Source: Amoebidium appalachense (lineage: Eukaryota; Ichthyosporea). Taken from it: DNA of 64,000 nt. Under the pieces are notes generated by a model. That model was not told the origin of the DNA. It worked only from the letters and a program-made list of their open reading frames with translations, and searched no databases. The position numbers and the translations under genes were made by a program. Location of the stretch: positions 4,154,001 through 4,218,000 of the forward strand of contig CAVNZM010000002.1 of NCBI GenBank assembly GCA_963693365.1. The letters are read 5' to 3'. Below, piece after piece: positions 1 through 13,232 of this stretch. Each line of letters begins with the position of its first letter. The stretch's first letter is position 1.

Positions 1-91
1 TATTGTCAGCGCTTGTTGAGGTACTGCGTGTATGTGTGTGTGTGTGTGTGATGATGCGTGTGTGTGTTTGGGAGGGGGGGAGGTGGAGGAG

Positions 92-124
<33 letters not shown>

Positions 125-176
125 CGCGTGCGTGTGTGTGTGTGTGTGTGTGCGTGCGTGCAGGCGCGTGTGTGTG

Positions 177-257
<81 letters not shown>

Positions 258-990
258 GTTGTGGTATACAAAGGATGATAACAGTGCAGACAGGTGTGTT
301 TGTTGAAATCTGCTTACGCATGTTCGTGTCTGCATAATTATGAATGTGTGCGTGTACAAGAAGGTGGGGATGGTCAGTGTGGAAGTAACACATCGGGGAA
401 GGGCGCGGGGGGGGGGGGGGGGGGGGGGGGGGGGAGAAGAGAGACAGAGAGAGAGAGAGGAGGGAGGGGGAGGAAAGAGAGAGGGGGGGAGGATAGAGAG
501 AGACGGAGAAAGAGGGGGCGGGGAGGGAGGGAGGGGGTTGGAGAGGGAGAAGAGAGGGAGGGGAGGGGGAAGGATGGAGGGGAGGGGAGGAGAGAGAGAA
601 AGGGGGGGGGGGGGGGGGGGGGGAGGGGGGCGGGCGGAGAGGGGAGGGAGAGAGAGGAGTGAGAGAGCCCGAGAGAGAGAGAGAGAGAGGGAGATAGAGA
701 GTCAGATACCCACACAGAGAGAATGCCTGTCACGTCGTATGTGTGTGTGTGTGTGTATATGTGTGTAGTAGGGCCCAAGACTTGAGAGAGGATATTAACG
801 ACGTGTACAGAACTATTTTTGATACGGAGCTCGTTTTTTTTTTTTGGGGGGGGGGGGGGAGGGGGGGGGGGGGGGAGACGGGAAGGGGGGGGGGGGGGAG
901 GGGGGGAGGGGAGGGGGGAGGGGGGTTGGGGGGAGGGGAAAGGATGTGCGCTGAAGGGGGCGACAAAGGGTGATGTGTGGGAATAGGATT
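1..990. repeat. TG microsatellite, poly-G and GA-rich tracts left of the lipase exon
   Basis: This stretch holds a (TG)n array interrupted by CG steps (about 33-255), a G tract (about 407-434), GA-rich purine DNA (435-715), a short TG array (741-760) and a T-then-G composite (834-880). In the lipase sense (minus strand) the first 23 bases follow a CACGCAG acceptor-like site, so a further lipase exon may start near base 23 and continue beyond the window. Nothing else here looks coding; the open frames are Val-Cys, Thr-His or Pro/Ser repeat translations. Confidence 0.75.
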
Positions 991-993
991 TAC

Positions 994-2764
<1,771 letters not shown>

Positions 2765-2837
2765 TGTTATTTGAATTTGCCGACCTTAGTAGGTCAAAAC
2801 AATGTGATGCGTCATTTAGCTTATTGATAAGTCGACC

Positions 2838-2891
2838 GTGAGCCACTTTAGTGGCTTGAATAGGTCGAAATAGCCACTAAAGTGGCTCGTA
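2838..2891. repeat. Pair of palindromic AGCCACTTTAGTGGCT elements
   Basis: Two 16-bp near-palindromes lie 20 bases apart in opposite orientation, AGCCACTTTAGTGGCT and AGCCACTAAAGTGGCT, just upstream of the lipase start. A related copy (GAGCCACTTTTGTGGCTCGAA) lies near 3803-3823. Flanking words (GAATAGGTCGA and GAATGACCTAG) are also shared. The role is unknown: an operator-like site or the remains of a terminal repeat. Confidence 0.6.
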
Positions 2892-4886
2892 CCGGACGAT
2901 CACCCCTGCAGCTTAGTGGTCAAGAGTCGCCCGCGCTTTCTAGATCTTGGCATGCCCAGTTAGCTGCTAAAGTTTCCTGCCTTTTTTGTCTCTGGACCAA
3001 GGTGATTGGCGTAAAAAAAAAGGGCGCCAGCGCTTGCCAACCAACTCGGGGTATCGTGTTTTTTAGCATTCCTCGGCAGTCGACAGATCGATTTCAGCCC
3101 AGATTTCTGCCGGAAGCGGGTGAACCCCTTGAGCCCAAAGCCCCAAACTCAAAGATAAGCTAGCTCCCCGGCACGTGCTTCTAATACTGATCGAGTCATT
3201 GCAATTGACTGGGCTCTATGTTTCTCAGTTTTTGTAGGGCAAGGGTAGTAGAAGTGCACAGTTTAAACAGAAGCCGTTTATTCACCTACTATTGACTTAT
3301 AAACATAAAGAAATGATCGTGAGTCACGACTCACGGGATGCTTGACGTTATATAAATCCTGCAGCTGTACGTACTGTACATAGTATGCCACATGTACAGG
3401 GCCTACAGGAACCACGTGCGATTGTGTGTACATATGACGTAACACCAGATTGTTATGGCCAAGTTTTGAACATGGCCTTGATTGTGGCTTGCGACAGCAC
3501 AACTGAATCCTGACCACAATTGTGCCAAACTCCTGCGACACTTTTGTGAATACATGCCATTAGCCATACCCACTGAGTCCATGGATGGGACCGCGCATTC
3601 CCCTTAAATGATGCCTCGTTATTATTATCACAGACTTTGTCTGGTGAAGAGCCATGTTCGACCAGCTTGTCATTTTCGCTGTATGTTGCTTTATCTCATT
3701 TTCCTCTTGTCCCTCTGCAAGGCAGCAGGGGCGGCCAAACCAAACGATACCATTCACTAGGCTAGTAGCACAATGATAATAAGCCGACCGGCGATCTAGA
3801 TCTGAGCCACTTTTGTGGCTCGAATGACCTAGTTGCGCGCGATCCCTACAAGTGGTAGTAAACATACAAAACTCACAAAACAAACTACACACCGACGTTG
3901 TTGACAACCTAACGGTCACGCAGACATCAAGAACACGAAGTTTTGTCTCTAATGTCTGCTTCATACTGCGCTGCGAACTTGGGGTTGAAGCGAAGAATTT
4001 GATTTTCTGGACGAATTTTTGGTTATGTTCGAAATATTGTCTCCCCACGGTGTGCTACGGCCTAAAATAACTAGTAGAAAACAAAGAGGATAGTATTGGC
4101 ATGCTACCTGCAAAGTTTGATGGTTTTACGTCGTCATTTCACTGAGATCACTTAGTCGCGTTCTGCCACGGATAGCCTTCTTCCACCGGAAATGGAGGTC
4201 GGCAGTCGGGCGGAATCGATTCAAATTCACACTGGGAGATCTCTGGACAAGTTTTTGGTTATGTCAATATATAGGTGCTTCAAGGTGTGCGGACCCCTTT
4301 AAAAGTAGCAGAAAGCAAAGAATAATGTGCTAGCATGCTAGCGGCAAAATTTGAACTGAAGTGGGGGAGCATAACTATCAGCTGGTACTACAGTTGCTAT
4401 ATATTTGTATTGCCCCCACAACACTGAAGAGGGGCACGGCGAAAATAAACACTTGTTCTTGCACAGTAGTGGGGTGGTGTAAGCCACTGGCCCGGGGTGA
4501 AGGGCAGTGTAGGCTCACAGTAAGCACCGGGGTGAAGGTGCAGGGAGGCCCTGGGTGAAGGGCGGGCAGGCCCGGGTGAAGGGCAGGGAGGAACCCTGGA
4601 TGACGGACGGGTAGTAATGGGGGGTTGACGAAGCAGCCCGGGGTGAAGGGCTGTCGACCTTAGGCCACAGGGGAGTCGCCGTCGAGAGTAGACTTGATGT
4701 GATCGAAAGCCGAGTGAGTGCAGTCTGACTGAAGGGCGCCGGGAGTACGAATTTATATACCCACTGAGGGTACTAGAGTCGGCGAAGGATGAAAACTGTA
4801 GGTTTTTAGTGGGAGTCATCACAGCACCATCCACACAGCATCGTGCACATACCCGCTCCACCACAATTGTCATGCACCGTGTACAG
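2892..4886. other. Gene-poor stretch between lipase and ABCG pseudogene
   Basis: No gene is supported. A 162-codon minus-strand frame (4048-3560) has no recognisable motif and no repeat bias; it is probably chance. The stretch holds a diverged tandem duplication (about 4008-4122 versus 4246-4360) and a degenerate GGGTGAAGGGC minisatellite (4490-4655). There are none of the poly-G or CA arrays common elsewhere. Confidence 0.5.
4490..4655. repeat. Degenerate minisatellite with GGGTGAAGGGC core
   Basis: At least six imperfect copies of a roughly 20-30-base unit containing CCGGGGTGAAGGGCAG-like sequence, separated by AGG- and GTG-rich spacers. Spacing is irregular. The array lies just upstream of the ABCG pseudogene. 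Confidence 0.7.
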
Positions 4887-6681
4887 TCACAGGGAGAAAG
4901 ACGCTGCTGAATGATGTTTCCGGAGAGGCACGCCCTGGGCGTCTCCTTGCAATTATGGGTCCGTCCGGAGCAGGGAAAACGACACTTCTCTCAATTTTTG
5001 GCACGGCGGTATGAACGTAAACCCAACACACAGCTCAGTGGCAGCGTGTCATACGAACCTTTTCCAGTCATGCGTCGTAAACCCGAACACTTGGACTCCA
5101 AACATTTCTCTGCAATAGACCTGGACACCAACATAAGCGTTACTGCAGATGTGAGGGTTTCCGGCGTCGTTCATGCACGGGTGAACATTAACAGGGATTT
5201 GGATCCGGAGGTGGGACTACTCGGAGGGGTCAAGGAACCCAGCATCGGTTTTGAGGAACAGGAAATTTTTCTTTACCGCGAACTAACCCCCGAAGAGATT
5301 GTGTGGTTCCTGGTGAGCCTGCACTATTCCCACCTGTCCAAAACGGAAAAGGCGGAGAAAGTTGCGCGCGCACTCGGGGAGGTAGGGCTTGAAAATTGCG
5401 CAAAAACGAGGATAGTTGATGTTATAGGTGGCCTTGTTGACGGGGCACAGGGGGCGGGGCTCTCGGGAGGCGAAAAGAGAAGATTGAGGGTTGCACTGCA
5501 GATACTGGTGGATATCAACGTGCTATTTTTGGATGAGCCTACAACGGGGTATGTGTGTGTATTTGTGTGTCTACTCATACTATTTTGATATTAAACACTC
5601 GACTGCACATGTTATCTGCCAGTGCAGATATGCATCCTGGTATTGGTCTGAATATGTGCCAGCCTATGTATATTGCTTCCTGTGTCACATGTGGGTGTAT
5701 GGAGTGATTAGGCTTTTTTTGTACAATTTTGACATATTGGGTATGCACATTTTGGTATGCGTAAAGGAAGGGGGGGGGGGGGGGGGGGGGGGGGGAGGAA
5801 ACGGAGCCCAGAGAGAAATGGGGAGGGAACGGAGGAGGCTGGGGGGAGGGGGGAAGTGGGTTATTTGTGTGTGTGTGTGTGGTGGGGAGAAGGGGGGGAG
5901 GGGATGAACACCGCAATGTGTTGAAACGAGAATTTACAGCCTCTGATTCATGTGAGTTACTGTTGATACCCTTGTTCTGCAGCATTTAACTGTCCTGTGC
6001 ACCATCTGTCTTTCCACAGGCTTAACAGTTCAACCAACCATTTCATATTCACCCCCACAGTATTGCCTCCCGTTTAAATAATTTTTATAAAGCTTTATAA
6101 ACTAAAATTTAAACACTGCCGCAGGTTGGATAGTAAAGCAGCGCATTCATTGGTCGAGCTTCTTCACGATCTGGCGCGTCAGCGTGGCCTGACCGTCATC
6201 TGCACCATCCACCAACCGGCCCAGCGCACCTTCGACATATTCGACGACGTTCTAGTTCTTTCCGCCGATAAATCCTTCTACTATGGTCCCGCCCCCACTA
6301 CACCCACATCCCTGTGAGAGTTAACAGGGCTTGAACTCCTCCCGTGCCACACGATCCCTGACCTTTTGATTGAAGCCGCCGCTGAGTGGGATGGCATAAA
6401 CACAATCTACCATTAACCCACGAGAGTTAGAGTGGGGCAGGAGGGCGAGCCAATGAGGCGGGCTATAGACATTCTTAAAGACACAGTCGATTCTCCCTCC
6501 CCAACTGCCTCGTGAAAATTTTCAAGCCCCGTCCAACTGCGAATACCGTCGGCGGGTGCAGACAAACATGACATTCTGCCAATCAAAATCCATGTGTTCG
6601 GAGAGGCTCTGGTCGTGGACCAATGAGTATCCGATGCTGCTGTGGCGCCATTGGTTGCTGCTGCTCAGGAGATGGGTATGT

Positions 6682-6781
<100 letters not shown>

Positions 6782-7243
6782 CTCTGGGAAAGGTGATGAA
6801 CAAAAGGGGATGGGGGAGGAAGGCGGGAGGGGATAGGGAGGTAGGGGGGGGAGGGGGGGGGGGGGGGGGGGAGGGGGAGGGGCAGTGGCAGTCAGAAAGG
6901 TGACCAACTTGAAGATATACCTCCTTCCCCCCCCCCCCTCCCCTCTCTCCCCTCGCCCCCCCCCCCCCCCCCCCCCCCGCTCCTCCCACCCCCCCCCCTC
7001 CCCCCTCCCCCCCCCCCCCCCCACACACACACACACACGTGCGCACACGCACACACCCCATCCCCTCCATCTCGCCGCCCTCAAAATCCACCCCCCCCCT
7101 CCCACCTTTGCTCCGTTCACATGGAGGGATGCGACATCACTGATCAATTAACTCACCTTTTTCGTGATTGCAACTCAGTATCTACCCTCCCTCTTAGTCT
7201 TTATTTCTCTTTTCCCATGCCCTTCGCGACTCCTCGCCCACCT

Positions 7244-7274
<31 letters not shown>

Positions 7275-7675
7275 ACCCCCCCACAAAAAAAAAAAAAAAA
7301 AAAAAAGAAATTAACGACAACAACAACAACAAGATTTCACACATACGACTGACAGCAGTTCACCCTGCAGCCCTTCAGGTGGCTCATATTCCTCATGGTT
7401 GCCGCATCGTGCACCCTGGGTTGGTTGTTCTATGGCGCATACAGGAAAACGGGAATAGGAAACACGGTCGACTCAAGATAACAGCATGTGTGGTGATGCT
7501 TCTGCCCTTCCTCACCTACATCGAATACGGTAACTCGGTGATGGAGGAGTGGCCCCTTGTGGAGATGGAGATGGGCAATGGCTTCTACAGGCCTACGGCA
7601 TTCTATCTGACCGGTCTGGTGGTGAAGACCTTTGGGAGGGCTGTGGTTGTCGCTTTCTTACTGGTGTGTGGACAC

Positions 7676-7898
7676 TCCCTCCCTCCTCCCCCAATCCCTC
7701 CCCCCCCTCCCCCCCTCCCCCCAACAAAAACACAAAACAACCTCCAAAAGAGGGAGCAACTGATATACCATTTTCTGCCTTTCCCCCGCTCCCCCCTCCA
7801 CCTCCCTCCCCCCCCCCGCCCCCCCTGCCCCCCCCCCCCCCTCCTTCCCCCCCCCCCCCCCCCTCCCCCCCCCTCCCCCCCCCCCCCCTCCCCCCCCA

Positions 7899-7929
<31 letters not shown>

Positions 7930-8355
7930 AATAAGAAAAGAAAAGAAAAGAAAAGAAAAGAAAATGGAAAACTTTATGGAAACCAAATAATCTAGTAAAT
8001 TTCTATAGAAATCTTTGAATGGCGCGCTATGAAGTGGGACACCTACAGATACCAGCTCGGCCAAACTTTGTTGCAATTACACTTGCGCTGCAATAAGAGT
8101 GCTAATTTACATATTGCAACACAAATAACTCTGTAATGTAATTTGAAGGAGCGCATTAGTGCACGGAAAAAATCCCCCCCCCCCCCCCCCCCCCCCCTTC
8201 ATCTTTGTCGACGGTGGTCTCCGTTCGTTATTCTCATTACTTCCCCCCTCCCCCTCCCCATCCCCCAGGCCCCTCTACCTCATTTCATTGCAACCACCCC
8301 TCGAAGTAGTCCACCTCCGAACACAAACACACCAGCGTACCTTTTTGTCCCCTTT

Positions 8356-8403
<48 letters not shown>

Positions 8404-8417
8404 AAAAAAAAAAAAAA
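7676..8417. repeat. C-rich tracts with C-then-A composites and (AAAAG)n
   Basis: The ABCG intron 7664-8569 is dominated by long C runs. Two end in an A run (about 7880-7931 and 8359-8417). An AAAAG pentamer array covers about 7931-7964. Confidence 0.9.
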
Positions 8418-9075
8418 CCACCACCACCACCACCAACCACCCCAGCTCCGCTTTCTCATCCATTTTCCCCGTTACTTTTTTCACTAACATTCATCGGCGC
8501 CCTTCTCTTTTCCCTTTCCCTTTTCCCCCGTTATCTTTTCCACTCACACGTTGCCAACATACGCTTCAGGTACCGTTTGGCCTTCTGACCGGCTACCACG
8601 GTACCCCTCCTGATGCCCTTCAAATCTACCTTGTGGTCCTACTCAACATCATCGTATCAGATGCAGTGTGCACGCTCATAGTCCTCTCCCTGAGTGTTCC
8701 CCTGGGACACATTTGGGGCGCGTCTTTCTGCAAGATGTACTACTGCCTGACCATAACCCTCGCAATGATGAGACAGTTTTCCGAAATTCCGAATGCCACT
8801 GGTTTTTAACTACTTCAACTTCATGGCTTACAGCTTCCCTGCTGTCTTGCAGCTACTCGGGTTGGGGGTAAGCCTTCCTCCAACCCCTCAACCCTCCGCC
8901 CCCTACCCCCCTCTCCCCCCCACCCCCCCCTCCTCCCTCCCTCCACCCAACCATCCCCTCCCCCCTCCCCCCCCCCTCCCCCTTTCCCTGTCCGTTCCCA
9001 AACACCACCACCGTAAACAAAAGGGGGATGGGAAGGGAATTTAGAAAAAAGGACATGGGTGCGCGCGCACACATA

Positions 9076-9164
9076 AACACACAAACGCACACATGCATAC
9101 CCACACACAAACACACGCATACCCACACACAAACACACACATGCACACACACACACGCACACGC

Positions 9165-9230
<66 letters not shown>

Positions 9231-9299
9231 ACACACTCACACACACACGCACACACATACACACACACACACACATACACACACTCACACACACACGCA

Positions 9300-9355
<56 letters not shown>

Positions 9356-9382
9356 TACACACACACACACACACACACGCAC

Positions 9383-9418
<36 letters not shown>
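9076..9418. repeat. (CA)n microsatellite, interrupted
   Basis: About 340 bases of CA repeat with CG and AT interruptions, in the last intron of the ABCG pseudogene. It contains a duplicated sub-block of about 55 bases (near 9226-9275 and 9276-9330). Confidence 0.95.
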
Positions 9419-9804
9419 TGGCTCTGCCCACATGATTGGTTTTGCCTATATATGGTGTGGAGTCCCCTCTTTTCAGAAATTGCACAATTGCATTATAAAG
9501 ATAGGCATACGGACATAGACATTAATCACGCAACCAATCTTACTTACAGATGAATCTCACGATCCCACTGGACATACCCATGAGCCCAGATGACAACCAG
9601 CCCCTCGATCTGCAAGTGCGCATCACCTCAAACCAGGTCCTAGACACCTTGTAGCTGAATTTGCGGCCACTGTGGTTGAATTTCATGGCGTTGGGATTTA
9701 TGTTGGTGTCGTGTTGCCTGGCCAATCTCCTTCTCCTGCACGTGCATGTAAGAAGGGCGGCTAGGAGGCGGGCTAGTGCTATGGTTGGTCCTCTGAGCAA
9801 TTAA

Positions 9805-9976
9805 GTGAATGCCGCCGGGCTTTTCTCTCACTACTCCCCCCCCCCCCTCTTTTTATTACGTATTTATCTATTATTTAGTTGATTTGATTTTTATTTTATT
9901 TTTCATTTGAAATGTGTTTTTTTTTTTTTATGACCGGGGGGTCGAGAGAGGTGTGTGTGTGTGGGAGGGGAGCCGG

Positions 9977-10015
<39 letters not shown>

Positions 10016-10538
10016 ATGAACAAAATGAATTTCCTTGACGAATGTATATGCATTCAAACTGTAGGAATATTGAGTCGGGAAGTTGTATAGGCGAATTGAT
10101 GTTCATTGCCTCAGCCCAGGTTAATTAGTCTGACTAGGGGTCGGACACCCGTATTTCACATAATTGCGCTATTGAATTCCATATTTGTACGTCATATTGG
10201 ATCATCGGAAACCGTTGCGTGTACAGTACTTTGCATATCAATATCCAAGTATTGTGATAATCATCGGAATGAATTTCAAACCGAGGGCCTTGCTGCCGAC
10301 TTACGTCCTGGTATAGTTATGTATACCGCCTAATCCAGTCTGAACGAACAATATATTTGAATTGGACAACGGCCTTTCAGTACTTTCTGTTGGTGTCACA
10401 TGACAAGGCACCTGGTGTATATTGCAGAATGAAGTTAATCAGAAACTTTCTAATCCTGTCGGCCCGGAGGAGGATCATATCGGGTCTTTCGGATTCAAGG
10501 CTGTGTTTTCTGTGTTTTCATCTCTCTCCCCCCCCTTT

Positions 10539-10591
<53 letters not shown>

Positions 10592-12319
10592 CTCTCTCTC
10601 TCTCTCTCTCTCCCCCGCCCCCCTCCCCCCCTCTCTCCCCCTCCCCCCCCCCCCGTCTGCTCTCTATCTCTCTCTCCCTCCCTCTCTATTCCTCCCTCCT
10701 TCCCCCCCCCCCCCCCTTCCCCCCATCTCTCTCTCTCTCACCTCTCTCTCCTTTACAAGCTTTGGAGGTTTGGGGGGAGGGGGGAGGAGGAGGAGAAAGG
10801 GGGTGGGGGCTTGAGTTGATGTTGCTTTGGGGGGAAGGGATTAGGGGAAGGGGAGGGGAGGGGAGGGGGGAGGGGGAGGGGGGTTGAGGTGGAGAGGGGG
10901 GGGGGGATGGAAGGTGGGTAGGGTGGGATGAGGGGGGGGTATTGGGCGCGCGGGCGTGTGTATGCGTGTGTGTGTGTGGGGGGGGGGGGGGGGGGGGGGG
11001 GGTAGGTGGGGGGGGGGGGATGGGGGGATGGGGGGGGTATAATTCGGTGTGTGGTAACATGGGGGGGGGTATTCGGCGTGTGGTAACATGAGGGGGGGAG
11101 GGGGGGGGTAGAATGTGGTGGTGTAACTGAATACATAACATGTACACCGAGACGTCTTGTGTGAATCAAGGTAACTATCCAAAATATCAGTACATGGGTG
11201 GGACGTGTACCCACCGATATCAGTACATGGGGGGGGGGGGGGGGGGTGGCTCTCTCTTAGAGTATGCTACAATCTTTTTAGGAAGAACAAGATGCTGATT
11301 TTGTAAAGCGCACATGATACACAACTACGACAGACACCACACAGATTTTGGAGCGGGGTGGGGGGTAACCGTAAAGACAGTCATTGCGTTACGGAGCACA
11401 CAATGCCGACGGAGACCACAACGTAGCAATTGAAAAAGACACACACACAAAGGATATTCAAGACTTAGCGTTGGTGGTGTTGTGGCTGCGCGCCGGGGAG
11501 GAGCCTCGGAAGGTGGGGGGGGGGGGGGGGGGGGGGGGGCAGAATGTGGTACATAGCACCAAGTATGCATATACACACAACGGGCAACACATGACGGTTT
11601 GCAATCCACACAGAGGTTCGGGGCTAGGCATGATTGAGGGTCTACGGCTAACACTAATCGCCACCTTACGTGCCTACAACAGGGAGTGGCGACAGGGTGG
11701 ATGGTGGGAGCGCACCTGTGGGATAAGAGGGGGGGGGGGGGGGGAGGGAAGGAGGGGGAACATGCGCATACAACTGGACGATGAGAAACACGGTGCATGA
11801 CTTAAGTCACACGACAAGGAACTCTCTTCCAAGCCAAACATTAAGGGAACAAGTGGTGTTTCCGTACCTGTAAGGTAGTGCATGCGGAGCACGGCACGGG
11901 CTGACGAGACATAAGACTCACGAGGACATAATGAAAGCGTACCGAGTTTATTCATCTACGTGACCCAGCACGAACTCACTTAAGGGCAATCTGCTTTGCA
12001 CTCAATCGCCCAACTCTTCTACTTTTGAGTAGCCGTGTCTGTGCTTGGCTGTGAGCAGGGTTGCCTACGTGTTAATGATCATAATAAAAAGATGTCTCCT
12101 TTCATAAAAACGGACAAGTGTGTGAAACGGTGGGTTGCCTACACGAACAAGCATGTATGAATGTATATGTATGTATGTACATTGCATCAAGCAAGACTGG
12201 ACCTAGACTATATTACGTTCACATATTTTGATTTCTTGCCTGCGCAACCGTGCATGGCCGGTGGAACTACCCTGCCCTGCCAGCGGCAAACATACGTAAC
12301 GGTGGCCGCATGGCCCCAC
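9805..12319. other. Intergenic region between ABCG pseudogene and calreticulin 3' end
   Basis: No supported gene. It holds a long G tract (9978-10014), a (CT)n array (about 10540-10612), C/T-rich and G-rich low complexity (10613-11113), and two short tandem duplications (TTCGG-GTGTGGTAACATG around 11042-11090; ATATCAGTACATGGG around 11182-11232). The part 11270-12160 has ordinary composition but only short frames with no recognisable motif. Confidence 0.6.
11947..11952 (-). terminator. Possible poly(A) signal for calreticulin
   Basis: Plus-strand TTTATT reads AATAAA on the minus strand, about 370 bases downstream of the calreticulin stop. It is the nearest hexamer I noticed; no downstream GU-rich element was checked. 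Confidence 0.3.
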
Positions 12320-13052
12320 CTACAACTCGTCCTTTGCGGGCTTCTTCTCATCCTCATCCTTGATCTCCTCCTCTTCTTCCTCATCGTCATCGTCATCTGC
12401 AGGCGGAACGAGAGGATGTTAGATAAGGCACATCGACAGAGGAAACGATCACAAAATGCCCTAGCTGTTTTATACAAAAAGCACTCGACCGTCTTCTTAT
12501 CTTATGCTACTCGTGCGGTGACCAGTGTACCTCGCACATAACCCCCCTCTCCTCCTCCCCCCCCCCCCCCTCAAAAACACACCAATACTGTACCATATAC
12601 CCTCGCCAACCTCCCCATTTCCTGTCATCATCGTGCCATAAAATCCTCCCCCCCCCCCCCCCCCCCGACACTCCGTCCCCCTCCCCCAAAAAACAGAAGG
12701 ACTCACACATACCCTTCTTGTCATCCTCCTTCTGCTCGTTCTTCTTCGCCGCCTCCTCGGCCTCCTTTGCTTTCCTCTCCTCCTCGGCCTTCTTGTCGGC
12801 CTCCTCCTTCAGCTTCTTCTCCCCCTCGATCGTCACCTTGAACGTCTCCTCCGCGAACTTCTTGGCCTCAGAGATGCTGTCGGCAATGAGGATGTTGTCG
12901 AAGATCGACCCGGACTTGACCTGCACGGGGAAATGGGTGTAAGTAAGCAGGCAGGCAAAGTGTGTGCAAAAAGGGTAAGGTGTGAATGTGGCTACTAAAA
13001 TCCATGTTGGAACATGGGAAGCTGTCTGTGAAAAAGGGAAAAGTGATGGGGT

Positions 13053-13122
<70 letters not shown>

Positions 13123-13171
13123 GGGAGCAAGGGATGGATTGACCAAACATAGACAGGTTGTTTGTGTATGT

Positions 13172-13232
<61 letters not shown>

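Noticed and set aside
2892-2965. tRNA-like sequence with AGCTTAGTGGTCAAGAG (A-box resemblance)
   Set aside because: I could not form acceptor or T stems, and no B box follows at the right distance.
3560-4048. 162-codon minus-strand frame in intergenic DNA
   Set aside because: No motif, no splice context and no codon pattern like the firm genes; the length is possible by chance in stop-poor DNA.
6314-6327. 14-nt intron GTGAGAG...ACAG at the TGA in the ABCG gene
   Set aside because: Removal shifts the frame into another stop, while the unspliced frame continues with good ABCG similarity after the TGA.
7121-7990. 289-codon Pro-rich plus-strand frame
   Set aside because: Most of it is poly-C read as proline. 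The only real coding piece (TM1 and GNGFYRP of the ABCG gene, 7359-7663) lies in two different frames.
9640-9670. 18-nt intron GTCCTAG...TTGTAG removing the TAG at 9652
   Set aside because: It starts GT and ends AG in frame, but the residues it would remove (VLDTL) match the expected ABCG spacing before the last helix. A nonsense mutation is simpler.
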